Below are positions 53,385 to 64,000 of a stretch of DNA of 64,000 nucleotides, in pieces (within the stretch, counting starts at the first letter, position 1; the number at the start of each line of letters is the position of its first letter). Location of the stretch: contig CACVBU010001154.1 of NCBI GenBank assembly GCA_902728285.1, positions 1,049,865 through 1,113,864 on the forward strand, given 5' to 3'. The DNA comes from Clytia hemisphaerica. Taxonomy: Eukaryota; Cnidaria; Hydrozoa; Leptothecata; Clytiidae. A model generated the notes under the pieces. It saw nothing but the letters and a program-made list of their open reading frames with translations, had not been told where the DNA came from and searched no databases. The position numbers and the translations under genes are program-made.

Positions 53385-56300
53385 GGTGTATATTTTCGTA
53401 ATGATAATCGATAATGCACTATGTATAAAAGTTTTCCTTCTATTTATAATAGATAAGGTACGCTTTTTTTTAAAAATATATATATAATATAATAGTTTTT
53501 CTTAATGATGTCAGAGCAAGCAAAAAAAAAAAGAAGAAAAACTATGCGAAATAAAGCTTCAAATCACCCCTACTTGCCGAAGAATTTTTCTTTCCCCGTA
53601 GGGTAGAGAAATTTGTCGCTTTTCAGGATGTTCTGGAAACGAATAAATTTCGGATTGTATGACCTAGGACATAATTGTTTTGGTTTGATTTAGATTGAGA
53701 TAGACCTAAAGATTGTGCAACAGAGATTTGTCAGGCTTGGCAAGGTTGCGTAAGATCTTAGCAAACAACTAAAACTAATTCATAATATAATATAATGGAA
53801 AAAATAAAAGTTAAAATTAAAGGTGTCGTATTTTGAAAATTGTGTAGTCTTGATCGAGGTTGTGGAGTTTCTAATGGGACAGCTTCAATTGCCAATAAAT
53901 TTCCTTTCAGAAAATCTATTGCTTCCCGAAGTGTCCCATGTGAAAATTTAAACTCAAGTAAATTTAGATAGAAGATATAGAAACTAAAAAATAAATTCCA
54001 AAAATTATTGGCTTTTGAAGGACTATAGACTTAAATTTCCCAAAGACTTAAAGTTCCTAAGTTAAATTCTATTTGAGATATTTTAAATATAACAATAAAC
54101 ATTCTAATATATTAGTAGATATCATATTGTTAAATAGGCTTGTTAAAATTTGTCAAAAGATTTATGGGTCACCTTTACTTGCCAATAAATTTATGAATGT
54201 ATCAAAAATTTACTGCTTTTCTAGGCATCCCTTAATGGAATTTACGTTAATATCAGGGCTGGAGAATTCAGGAATTTAAATTTAAAAATTATAGAATTAT
54301 ATAGTGGTGGCAAAAGTTTATAAAATATTTCATCGTTAGATTAAGAATTTGACTATGAACGATTTCAAAAATCGGCCGAGAAAAAATGTCTAGAAATATT
54401 GGATGTTCCCAAGAGAACAATCTTTTGCATTTCATTAACATTGATTTTTAAGTCCATTTTTTGTTCAATAAGTTTTTGAAAGTTTTCATGGATCGACCCT
54501 AAAGCTCCAATGACGATTGGTATGGTGTTGACTTTCCGACCATTCCAAAGTTGTTTTACCTCTATGGACAAGTCTACATATTTCGTAACCTTTTCGTTTC
54601 GTTTTCGTGCGATGTTGGAATCAAGTGGTACCGCTATATCTATTAGTTGGATGTCTCGAGATCGTTTATTTAGGTATATGATATCGGGTTTGTTGTGGGT
54701 GACGCGTCTATCCGTTTGTACTGGGAAATTCCAGAGGATTTTAACGTTATCGTTTTCGAGGATAGGTTCGGGATCATATTGGTACCATTTAGTGGCTGTT
54801 GGTTCGATGAATTGGTATTTTTCGGCTAGTAGGAGGTGGATGTAGCGGCAGACGTTGTCATGTCGTTGGGTGTATTTGGTAGGTGCGAGGATAGGGCATC
54901 CAGAGATGACGTGGTGGATGGTTTCAGGTTTGGTTTTACAGGCTCTGCAGGTATCGTCATTTGATGTTTTGTGGATGTGTTTTTTGGTGTATTTGGTTGT
55001 GATGGCGTTTTCTTGAATTGCGCAGATGGTGGATTCTGTTGCTCGTTTGAGTGTGGAAGATCGTAGCCATGAAAGGGATGCGGTTTTGTCGATGTGGGGT
55101 TGATTTGACGGTTTGGATTTTTTGATTGGTACGGATGGTTTTAACGCGGGTTTTCAGTTGTTGGTTGTTGAGTTGTTGTGATTGTTCTTCGTCGATGTTG
55201 AGTTCTCTGAGGTATGTTTCGGCTTTTTGATGGATGGACTTTGCACCTTTGGATGTTTGTGACGTTGATACTAGCACAATAAGACGTTCTGTGGAGTTTT
55301 TTAGATATCTGCTGTACTGGATGATCTGGTTCTTGTAAAGGTCTGTGATGTTGAGTAGACCTCTGCCTCCTTGTTTTCGACTGATGTATACTCGGTCAAC
55401 GTCGCTGCTGAGGTGGAGCATATGATATTGACGTAAGGTGTTTCTTGTTTCTCGGTCAACCTCTTCCAGTTCGGTAACTGACCAGTCAAGGACTTGGAAT
55501 CCGTAAGACAATGCCGGTACTGCGTACGTATTTATGGCTTGAATAGTGTTTTTACTATTGAGGGATGATTTTAAGATCTTCTTCACCCGTTGAAAGTATT
55601 CTGTTCGAAATTTATTTCTCATATTCTTTTTGTCAATTGTGTTCGATTGAAGCATACCAAGATACTTGTACTGTTCGCGGAGATCAAGAGCTTTGATGGT
55701 TTCCTCGGTGTGGAGGGTGATGTCATTCCCTTTTGTCAGCTTTCCTCCTCTTATCGACAATGTATTACATTTATCCAAACCGAAACTCATACAAATATCA
55801 TTGCTGAACATGGATACAATTTCGAGAAGGTCTTGAAGTCGTTCATCGCAGTTCGCATAGAGCTTTAGGTCGTCCATGAATAGAAGATGACTGACTACGG
55901 TACGGTTGTTTCTGGGGCCTATAGCGTAGCCGATCGACGATCTTTTGATGAGCCACGATAGAGGTAACAGGCTTATGACAAAGTTTAACCCAGAAGGACA
56001 ATCACCTTGGAAGATACCGTTGTGGATGTTGATCGGATCGGAAGATACGGTAGTGTCTTGCGTTGAGATGTTGAGGGTGGTCTTCCATTTGGTCATTGTG
56101 GTGGTGAAGAAGTCGATGAGTTTCTCAGGAAATTTGTGTATCTGGAGAGATCTTGTTAGCCAGTCATGCGGGACAGAATCAAAAGCTTTTCGATAATCAA
56201 TCCAGGCTGTCGATAGGTTGCGTTTTGATTTTCTTGCATTCTCCAGGATCATGCTGTCGATTAAGAGTTGGTCTACTGTCCCTTGGTTACCTGAGATCCC

Positions 56301-56467
56301 ACCCTTTTGTTCTTCGGGAATTAGGTCGAATGTAGTTAGGTGGGTTTTCATACGTTTCGTGATGATGCTGGTCATGATTTTGTATGTGATGGGAAGACAT
56401 GTGATGGGGCGGTAGTTGGACGGAATTTCAGTTTGAGGTTTCTTTGGTATGAGTGTTGTCCTGCCGG
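53384..56467 (-). mobile_element. R4/Dong-like non-LTR retrotransposon (RLE LINE), 5'-truncated
   Basis: The element is read on the minus strand. The coding part (56467 to 54365) gives an RT and a C-terminal restriction-like endonuclease, followed by about 980 bp of 3' sequence that ends at an (ATT)n tract. The 5' end also stops at an (ATT)n tract, within the beginning of the RT domain. So the N-terminal zinc-finger part is missing. Dong and some relatives in the R4 clade are known to insert into TAA repeats, which fits the position. No other target duplication can be seen within the microsatellite. Confidence 0.8.
54365..56467 (-). pseudogene. R4-like reverse transcriptase with CCHC and PD-(D/E)XK endonuclease, one frameshift
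   Basis: From the truncated start, GRTTLIPKKPQTEIPSNYRP and ITCLPITYKIMTSIITKR open the RT. Then come STAWIDYRKAFDSVPHDWL (motif A), IFQGDCPSGLNF (motif B) and LLFMDDLKLYANCDERL (catalytic FMDD). The first frame ends at 54957. From about 55100-55150 the conserved reading continues in another frame as SWLRSSTLKRATESTICAIQ, the zinc motif CRACKTKPETIHHVISGC, QRHDNVCRYIH, and the endonuclease KPDIIYLN..LIDIAVPLDS..EKVTKYVDL, ending SRHFFSADF at 54365. A single frameshift separates the two halves. The order RT, CCHC, PD-(D/E)XK is typical of the R2/R4/NeSL group. Confidence 0.85.

Positions 56468-56512
<45 letters not shown>
56468..56512 (+). repeat. (ATT)n microsatellite at the LINE junction
   Basis: About 45 bp of pure ATT repeat. 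The truncated R4-like LINE ends on its left and a different, plus-strand LINE remnant starts directly on its right. Confidence 0.95.
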
Positions 56513-58745
56513 GCTTCCGAGAAGAGATACACTCATAAATTCCTCTTAGAAGATATGAACTATCCAACCATAAACTGGGATAACTGGACAGCGCCACACT
56601 CTGAGGAAAGTAAGGAATAAAAGTTTTTGGACGCTCTCAGAGACGCGTTTTTCTATCAACTTGTTGATGAACCAAAACGATGCAGAGGAACAGACGAACC
56701 TTCAACGATAGACTTAATACTTACTTATTGACAAAATCAAGTAAGCGACCTTCAGTACCTGAGCCCCCTTGGGAAGAGCCACCATAGCATATTGGTGTTT
56801 ACGTTTGATTGCTATACTCAACGCAAACTCAATTCTAAAAGATATAGTAATGAAACCGGTGACTATACAAAGATAAAACAACACCTGAATGATGGAGAAT
56901 GGTCGAAAAATTTAATCAACGAATCGAGAGAAAAATCAGTAACAGATATGTGGACAATCTTTTAAAGAAAAAATACTTGATCTGAGAAGCCAGTTTATTC
57001 CAATAAAATATATATTAATAATCAAAGCTGCAAACTCAAGGGAGCTATACCAATCAAAAAAGAGGTCCAGAATGGGATAAAACAAAAACGACAAGTTCAC
57101 AGGCTCTGGTTAAAGTCTAAAGACCCGGAAGAAAAAGCTAGGAGCCGTACAAACTACATAACATCACAGAACAGAGTGAACCGAAAGATAAGACAAGCTC
57201 GAAGGTCATACAAAAAAAGTATCTGCGACAAGTCGAAAAGTAAACCAAAGATCTTTTGGTCACATGTCCGAAGTAAACTAAAATCTGCAAGTGGGGTTTC
57301 ATCCCTGCTCAAAACACCAAATGACATTTCATCTTTAATACATGAAGAGCATGAAAAAGCAGACATCCTGCAGAAACAATTCTGTAGTGTCTTCACAAAA
57401 GAACCTGAAGGAGAACTACTAGAATTCCAGTCCCGCAAAGAATATCCCGTCATCAAAAGAATACCAATAACAAAAGATCTTGTTTACGAATCTATACTGA
57501 AACTTGATGACAACAAATCGTTTGGTCCAGATGAAATGCAACCAAAAATGTTAAAAGAACTTGCACTTTTAATGATCGAATTGTTATAGACGGGAGTCCT
57601 ACAGGAAGAATGGAAACTAGCATATGTAACTCCAATTTATGAGAGCAAAGGAGCGAAATTTGGCTGTTAACTACCGACCTGTAGGTTTGACATCGATCAT
57701 TTGTAAATTGATGGAAACAATTCTACGAACGCACATCACACAACATCGCGACGACCTGGAACTCCTTTCAAATAAATAATATGGTTTCATTAGCAAACGC
57801 TCAACAGTTACCCAAATGTTAACATACATCGGTAGATGCTGTGAAAGTACCTCAGAAGGAAAAGTGGTAGATTGTATCTATTTCGATTTTGCGAAGGCAT
57901 TTGATACCGTGCCACACCGTCGATTGTGCAAAAAACTAACGGGATATGGACTCAAAGGACCTACTCTTGATTGGATAAGAGCATTCCTTAACGGATGTAA
58001 ACAACAGGTAAAAGTGAACCAGTCAAAATCAACAACAAATGACAGTAGTAAGTGGAATACCACGGGGTAGTGTACTTGGGCCGCTACTTTTTGTTCTATA
58101 TATCAACGATCTTCCTGATAAAATCATATCATCCATACTACTTTTTGCTGATGATACAAAAATATTTAAAGAAGTTGACTCGATCGATGACTCTCTTATC
58201 ATACAAAAAGATATTGAGGAGCTGGAGAAATGGTCTAAAGACTGGTTGCTTCAGTCCATCCAGACAAGTGCCATGTACTTACAATCGGAAAGTTTACAAA
58301 CATAAAATATGCGCATCCATATACTCTAAATGGAAATCAACTGGAACACGTTTGCATAGAGAAAGATCTTGGTGTTGTTATTGATGCAGAGTTGAGTTTC
58401 GAGGAACATATCTCTAAGCAAGTCAACAAGGCCAATTCGATGCTTGGAGTTATTAACCGTGGCTTCCAAAACCTTAGCCGTCAGATTTTTCTTACTTTGT
58501 ACTGTACTTTCGTTCCACCGCATCTTGAATATGCACAATCAGTCTGGTCACCGAAACTAAGGGAACACGTCAACCTATTGGAAGGAGTGCAGAGGCGTGC
58601 GACAAGGCTTTTCAAACTTTACAAAAATCTCTCTTATGAGGACAGACCACGAAGCTTGCAATTACCAACACTAGAGTTTCGTAGAACTTTTTGTGATATG
58701 GTCATCTTCACTTATACGATAAAGCTAGGAGAGTCTAGTTAGTAT
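56513..58745 (+). pseudogene. Decayed APE-type LINE ORF2 (CR1/Jockey group)
   Basis: Starting inside the endonuclease (FLLEDMNYPTINWDNW, corresponding to the GDMN-type motif), the remnant runs through KKSICDKSKSKPKIFWSHVR, KSFGPDEMQPKMLKEL, NYRPVGLTSIICKLMETIL, CIYFDFAKAFDTVPHRRL (motif A), [20 protein letters not shown] (motif B) and LLFADDTKIF (catalytic). It ends with PPHLEYAQSVWSPKLREHVN and a stop at 58742. Several stops and frameshifts (for example near 56620, 57590, 57660, 57777, 58035 and 58270) show it is dead. It differs from the LINE at 7.3-12.3 kb in sequence, so it is another family. The 5' part is lost at the microsatellite. Confidence 0.85.
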
Positions 58746-59549
58746 TCCAAAGGTGCAGTGAACTTTCTAACGGTAAAAAGAAACTCAAAAACTGCATTTT
58801 AAATCATCATTCACCACTCTTCCCTTATAAAAAAGAGAAACACAGGGCGTGTGCTACGTCACATTTTTCGTATCCATAGCAATGCAAGGGAATTTTCAAA
58901 CAACTCTTATTCCGGGTGTAGAAAAGTAAAGCCCTATAAACCATATATATTTGAAATTGTCTCAATGAGCTCTATTTGAATCTGTAATTTATTTGTTGAC
59001 AATTTTGAAACGTTAATTCCCCTTTAAATCAAACTAGTCCAAATTTACACACAGTCTAACTAATCATTTACAATATGGCTTTTCCAGGTAGTTCAAAGCA
59101 ATAGGAAAGGGTGGCTTTTAATCAAGCTGGTCTACATAGTTTGGATTTTTTGAAAAATCATCTGCAAAAGGTGGCATTTTGAGGTCCCTATCACTGGCAC
59201 TTTGTGGAGCAAAGTGGGGTTCCCTTGAAAATAAGTCAACATAAATTTTACATATTAAAAAGGATTCAAATAAATGCATTCACATAAAATTTCATCAATG
59301 GATGACTTTTTGTTCTCCAGATAATGCGATTTTCCAGACTGACATTCTGTGGTCCCCCCTAAATAAAGTATAAAAGTTCAATTTGAGAAAAAAATACCAA
59401 AAACCTAAAACTTTGAGATTTAAGTTACTGGGAAGAAATTTTATAATAGAAGACCTTGTAAAAACACCAAAAAAAGTTTAAAAAAGTACAGAAAAAAAAA
59501 ATTAGAGCAAAAGTAAATTTCATGTACATACTGAGGGGCAAACACCTGT
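58746..59549. other. AT-rich sequence right of the LINE remnant
   Basis: No coding, RNA or repeat signal that I can support in this stretch. Confidence 0.4.
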
Positions 59550-59863
59550 AAACATAGAAAGGGGGTATTTTTAAGTGCTCTATATGATTAGCCTTTTTTT
59601 TTTAAATTCTTTGTTTAGATTTTTCTACCCAGCCCCGTTGTTATGTACGGCAGTCAGGACCTCACTTCATTTTATCGATATTACGCAAACGGTAGTGTGC
59701 GCTAAATTATTTTGGTTTCGCTTTCAATTTCAAGCAAAGGTCTTAGCAACAGGGCGCGCGTACATAGCAACAGGGCTGGGTAGAAAAATCTAAACATAGA
59801 ATTCAAAAAAATACCAGTCATCGTATACTGTAGAGCACTAAAAAATACCCCCTTTCTATGTTT
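59550..59863. mobile_element. Palindromic element with ends AACATAGAAAGGGGGTATTT
   Basis: The left arm (AACATAGAAAGGGGGTATTT, then AGTGCTCTA) is inverted at the right (TAGAGCACTA, then AAATACCCCCTTTCTATG). A second inner pair, GATTTTTCTACCCAGCCCCG with the inverse CAGGGCTGGGTAGAAAAATC, continues the palindrome. The core (GATATTACGCAAACGG.. GGTTTCGCTTTCAATTTC) recurs inverted at 61955-62105. Confidence 0.8.
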
Positions 59864-60283
59864 AGTTTGTTCTACCTTGGATTATAACTGAAAATATCTT
59901 CAAAAAACCTTTGTCCTCTATCAGCCCGTGCGGTAATCTTTACCCGTTCCCATTCTTAGATAATGAATAAGAGACAAAATATGCACGGCATTGATTATGA
60001 CATCATTAATATGTCAATGTCGATTCAACGCCTGTTAAAGAAAATAATTCATAGATAGTTCTTTTTATCTTGAAATTTAGAAATACGAACAAAAAAAAAG
60101 AATCAAATTAAATATTTGTTTCCTATCTAGATTATATCAGCGTTAGAATACGGTAAATTTTCACGAAAAATATTTCGCGATGGCGGTAGGCCCAATCGCG
60201 CCCACGGGAAAGTTCCAATTTTTAATTATCAGGAAATCAGGGAAACCGGTTCACCACGTGGATAACAAGCAATATGCTAAATG

Positions 60284-61738
60284 GACATACCTTACCTGAT
60301 GATTAAAGTTAAATAGCAATGCGAAAAGAAAAATGAAAAAAATCAGTCAGAAAATATAGCGTTTAGCGAAAATACACAACACAATAAATTCATCATTGAT
60401 TGTTGATGGGGGGAGAGGGAAGAGTTGTAGGGAAATAATAAATAGGAAGTTCTGGTCGCAAAAATCAGTTTTATTGACAATTGAATCATACTTGATGGTG
60501 AGCATTGTTATGAATAATGTTTTTGTGTGAAAAGCATAGAAATATAAGTAAACTAAACGGTGATTTCCAGCATTTTCAACCGGAAAATTTTTTTTCTCAA
60601 AAATCGAACTCGGCCATGTTTTGAGCATTGTGAATACGCATCTTTCTGCAAAAAATCAGAAAAAACTACAGCCCTGTGAATTCAGACAAAATCATATCGG
60701 CACATAAATGCCGACCAAAACTGGGCGTAGGCCGGCAAAATTTTGCCGACCTAGAGGTCATTTTAGGTCGGCAAAGCCGTCCTAAGTAGCTTGTTTAGAT
60801 CGGCAAAGACAATAATTAACGAACTAACAAATTCAGCTGCTCTATAATTGTGTTATTAAGTTTTATGTTTTATAAAGAGAATGGAATGAGGCTCGATTAT
60901 CGTGTGGTATCAAATGATAACACAATTAGATTAACCTAACAAATAATATTTTCCCTCTTTAGGTCGGTTTTGCCGACCCAAAACATTTCTTTTGTCAGCA
61001 CGCCGACCTAGAGTGTAAACTACGTGGGGAAATAAAAGCCAACTTCAGCTCAAGTTAGCACAAGAAACCGACTTTTCCGACATATTTCCGGCATTTTCGG
61101 CCGGAAAACTTTTTTTTCAAAAATCGGGCTCCGTCACATTTTAGGTATTGTCATATTGCATCAGTGTGCAAAATTTCATAAAAAAATATAAAGTACAGCT
61201 TGAAAAATTCAAGAAATACTGACTGTCTTTCCGGCGAAAATAGGTTGTTCCGGCGACTTTTAAAATAGTTCCGGCTTCAAAAATCAATTTTATTGAAAAT
61301 TGAAACATGCTTGATGGTGGGCATTGCTATTAATAATGTTTTTGAATGAAAAAACAACCAATTATAAGGAAAAAGTCCAATGAAAATCTAGAAAAACGGC
61401 GATTTCCAGCATATTTCAGGCATTTTCCGCTGGAAAAAAAATTTTCTCAAAAATCGGACTAGGCCATGTTTTGGGCATTGTTAATACGCATCTTTGAGCA
61501 AAAAATCAGAAAAAGTAATGATGAAATCTCGAGAAAATACCGAAAAACCAGTTTTTCCGGCATATTTCCGCTATTTTCGGCCGGAAATTTTTTTTTTTCG
61601 AAAATTGGGCTCTTTCACATTTTGAGCATTGCTGTTTTGCATCATTGTGCAAAAAATTAGAAAAAACTAATGAGCCAATCTCGAGAAAAGCTGGTAACTA
61701 ACGGACAGACGGACCTACAGCCCACCGGGGTAGGTCCA
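60284..61738. mobile_element. TIR element with TTCCGGC modules, copy 2
   Basis: Homologous from end to end with 27228-28275: left ATACCTTACCTGATGATTAA, TTCATCATTGATTGTTGATG, then the TTTCCGGCATTTTCGGCCGG modules, right GGGGTAGGTCCA. It is longer because of an unrelated block at about 60670-61060. No transposase ORF. Confidence 0.8.
60670..61060. mobile_element. Nested block with AGGTCGGCAAA repeats
   Basis: This interrupts the surrounding element. It has GGTCGGCAAA/TTTGCCGACC words in both orientations near each side (60690-60810 and 60960-61010), leaving an AT-rich middle. It looks like another foldback element with repeat-rich arms. The borders are approximate. Confidence 0.55.
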
Positions 61739-61954
61739 AAAATCGTACATAATGAAACCTGACAGAAGGTTTTCAACCAGATTTATTCAGATAAAGCTAT
61801 AAGAGGTTCATTACTTGTGGTGGATTTTAAAACCTACATAACCAAAAACGAAATTTGTTGGGAAGGAAAGAGTAAACGCAAGACAGAAGGTTTGGTTGTG
61901 TTCATCAGGTATGTTTTCATTCTATCCGAACTAATGCTATAAAAGACCAAGGAG

Positions 61955-62105
61955 GCCCTGACTGATGTACGCGCGCCCTGTTGCTACGACCTTTGTTTGA
62001 AATCGAAAGCGAAACCAAAATAATTTAGCACACACTGCCGTTTGCGTAATATCGATCAAGTGAAAGGAGGCCCTGACTGGCACTGGCCCTGACTGCCTGG
62101 AGACA
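61955..62105. mobile_element. Inverted partial copy of the 59550-59863 core
   Basis: GCGCGCCCTGTTGCTACGAC, AATCGAAAGCGAAACCAAAA and GTTTGCGTAATATCGAT are the reverse complement of 59650-59770. CCCTGACTG phrases at the right recall GGCAGTCAGGACC of the other copy. Confidence 0.7.
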
Positions 62106-62785
62106 AGTATTTGATCACCAATAAAATCGATAGCAATAGGTGGTCACTGACAGTTAGTCACACTAGCGTCCCGCCAAAATGCGTATCAAATATTAATGCT
62201 GCGAAAGCGCTATATCGTTTACTTGACTCTCAAGCAAAAAAATGCGCCGCAAAACTTCTAAAGGGATTTGTGAAAAAATAACCCGGCGCTTTTTAATGAA
62301 ATTAACATTTTCAAAAACTTTGAGAAATTGCCTAAAATTTGAGCCATAGATAAAAAAATTTGAGCCAAGCCAACCTTGAAAACTAATTTGAAGATCAACT
62401 TCCCAAGAAAAACCCACCTAGATCTGCGCATCGCCGGATAGGCTATCTCCCGGAAATTTTGCCGGACCTCAAACAATTACCCATTTACATGTGCAGAATT
62501 GTTTTTACTTTAGTGTATAAACAAGGCCTTAAAAATCAAAGCGCTGTCTCGGGAATTGAATGACAAATTTTGGTTGGTTGATTTTGGCTGTTGCACGTTT
62601 TATTTTGTTTCCAACTTTCAAGTTTTAATTAATATTGTCTTGCGAACTTGGTTCAGGTAACTCTCATCCTTGTTGTTGAAATGTATCCTGTAGATGACTG
62701 ATGTTGTTTTTCTGAAAGCTTAATTTCCTAGTGTGACTAACTGACTGACTTTCAGCATGTCATCGCTGAAAGGATCACCCTTTTC
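62106..62785. other. AT-rich sequence, nothing recognised
   Basis: GGTGGTCACTGACAGTTAGTC at about 62140 and GTGTGACTAACTGACTGAC at about 62731 form a loose inverted pair. I do not call an element on this alone. Confidence 0.35.
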
Positions 62786-62789
62786 CAAA

Positions 62790-63080
62790 CGTCCGCGCTC
62801 GATAGGATCAATCATCGGAACGCTGGATGACGGATCGATATGTGATCGATGGATTACTTAACGATCCGGATAAGAGATCGATGGAGGATCGATACTCAAG
62901 ATTTCTTTAAGCTTATGATTAGTTATCGATTATTTATCGATCTATCATCGATCTTTTATCGATCTTACCCTATCGACCCCTCGATTTCGATCTATAAACA
63001 ACGATATTATCGATCGATGAGATCGATTACGATCAATGACGAATCGATATACTCGATTGAAAAACTAGCTCGATAATGGT
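62790..63080. mobile_element. ATCGAT-rich foldback element, copy 2 (left end only)
   Basis: CCGCGCTCGATAGGATCAAT, then CATCGGAAC, GACGGATCGATATGTGATCG and CTTAACGATCCGG match the TIR of the element at 17680-18674. The ATCGAT-rich part then runs to AGCTCGATAATGG without a matching right TIR, so the element is truncated. Confidence 0.75.
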
Positions 63081-64000
63081 AGCAACTCCAGAAGATTTTT
63101 CAAATTTTAATTTTTTTTTCAAAACCTATCCTATCATGAGAGCTTTCAAAAAGAAAGAAAATGAGGGGTCATAGGCCTCCAGAGGATAACTGGTTTGTAA
63201 GATATTCAAATTTAGTGTCAAAAATTTGACTAAAAATGTCAAAAAAAAGGTTAGGAAAATAGCTTGGAAAAATTCGAAAAATGTGTCAAAAAGAAAATAA
63301 AAATTTTCCAGTCATGCTTCTCAATTTTGCATATCTCTTTTTCTCTAGTGTGCTAGAGACCTCAAATTGGAGGGAGAATTCTTTGATGTGTTAGAATCAT
63401 TATTTAAAATATTTGTAAAAATATTTAGTATATTATCAAATAATGAAAGATATATCTTTTTTGATAAAGACGACATTGCATTGTTTTTTTTTGTTTTCGA
63501 AGAAAATTAGCTTGGTAAGGTTGAAATGAGTCAAAAAAGGTGGTAGGACCCATTTTCAAGGGGCCTCTGGAAATGGGGAACAAAAACTTATGAATAAAAA
63601 ATAAGTTTTCGAAAGGAGAAACCCCAATGAAAAGAAAATCCATTTCAGCAAAATAAAACTTTTTTTAAGCATTCCCATGCAAAAAGCAAAAAAAAGTGAA
63701 AAAAAGAATAAGAAATTGAACGATTGTGATTTTTGAATCCTCACCCTTTTTCTGATAAATATACAAGTTTCAGCCTTCAAATACATTTCCTCCGTTTCCA
63801 GACACATTTGTTCATCGATAGTTGGAATTTTTTTTCTCCCGGGCAAACAATTTTCAAAAATGTTGCAAATGTTCGGCTTTTACCAATTGCCGTTAGCCCG
63901 TTCCACAGTGTTATATACCGCTAGAAAGCTAAGATCACGGGGCTTTATAGTAAAAACCGGAACACTTTAGATACATAGAAAAAAAGTTCGAAGGGTTCAA
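63081..64000. other. Right edge, nothing recognised
   Basis: AT-rich sequence with A and T runs. The short ORFs present show no family likeness. Confidence 0.4.

Noticed and set aside
62130-62750. TIR element with ends around CACTGACAGTTAGTC
   Set aside because: The inverted similarity is short and interrupted and no second copy is seen.

Overview
The window is animal nuclear DNA. Three conserved metazoan genes lie on the minus strand, split by many introns with clean GT-AG sites, and the spaces between exons are crowded with LINEs, tRNA-derived SINEs and hairpin or terminal-inverted-repeat (TIR) elements. The sequence is AT-rich. The gene divergence, the AT-richness and the CR1-like and R4-like retroelements suggest a marine invertebrate. 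I cannot name the species or phylum from sequence alone.

Left part (1-19.6 kb): the first ten coding exons of SPT6 (SUPT6H), an RNA polymerase II elongation factor and histone chaperone. The start is at 19064 and the gene runs off the left edge. Intron 1 (7199-18931) is 11.7 kb long. It carries a nearly intact two-ORF CR1-type LINE on the plus strand, a second fragment of that LINE, and a dense nest of foldback elements (14.6-18.7 kb), one of which is inserted into a SINE.

Middle (19.6-24.0 kb): intergenic repeats. From 24042 to 45976 lies a full-length MED13 gene, the kinase-module subunit of Mediator. I could phase 21 coding exons, giving about 1,900 residues. Only the exon 6/7 junction does not fit in phase with its best donor site. 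Its introns hold a 156-bp tandem array, several TIR elements, a SINE and nested insertions.

Right part (46-64 kb): the last two coding exons of COX6A (cytochrome c oxidase subunit 6A), whose presequence exon was not found. It is followed by an R4/Dong-like endonuclease LINE sitting inside an (ATT)n microsatellite, a decayed APE-type LINE, and more TIR elements out to the right edge.

The three genes have housekeeping roles: transcription elongation, Mediator regulation and respiration. SPT6 and MED13 share a YY1-like motif in the same orientation upstream of their starts. The most unusual content is the set of foldback element families. Several have arms built of short-period repeats (ATCGAT, TCGATT, GGACCGGTCT, TCCGGGGGTAA), and two families leave 8-bp target duplications that can be checked against empty sites elsewhere in this same window.
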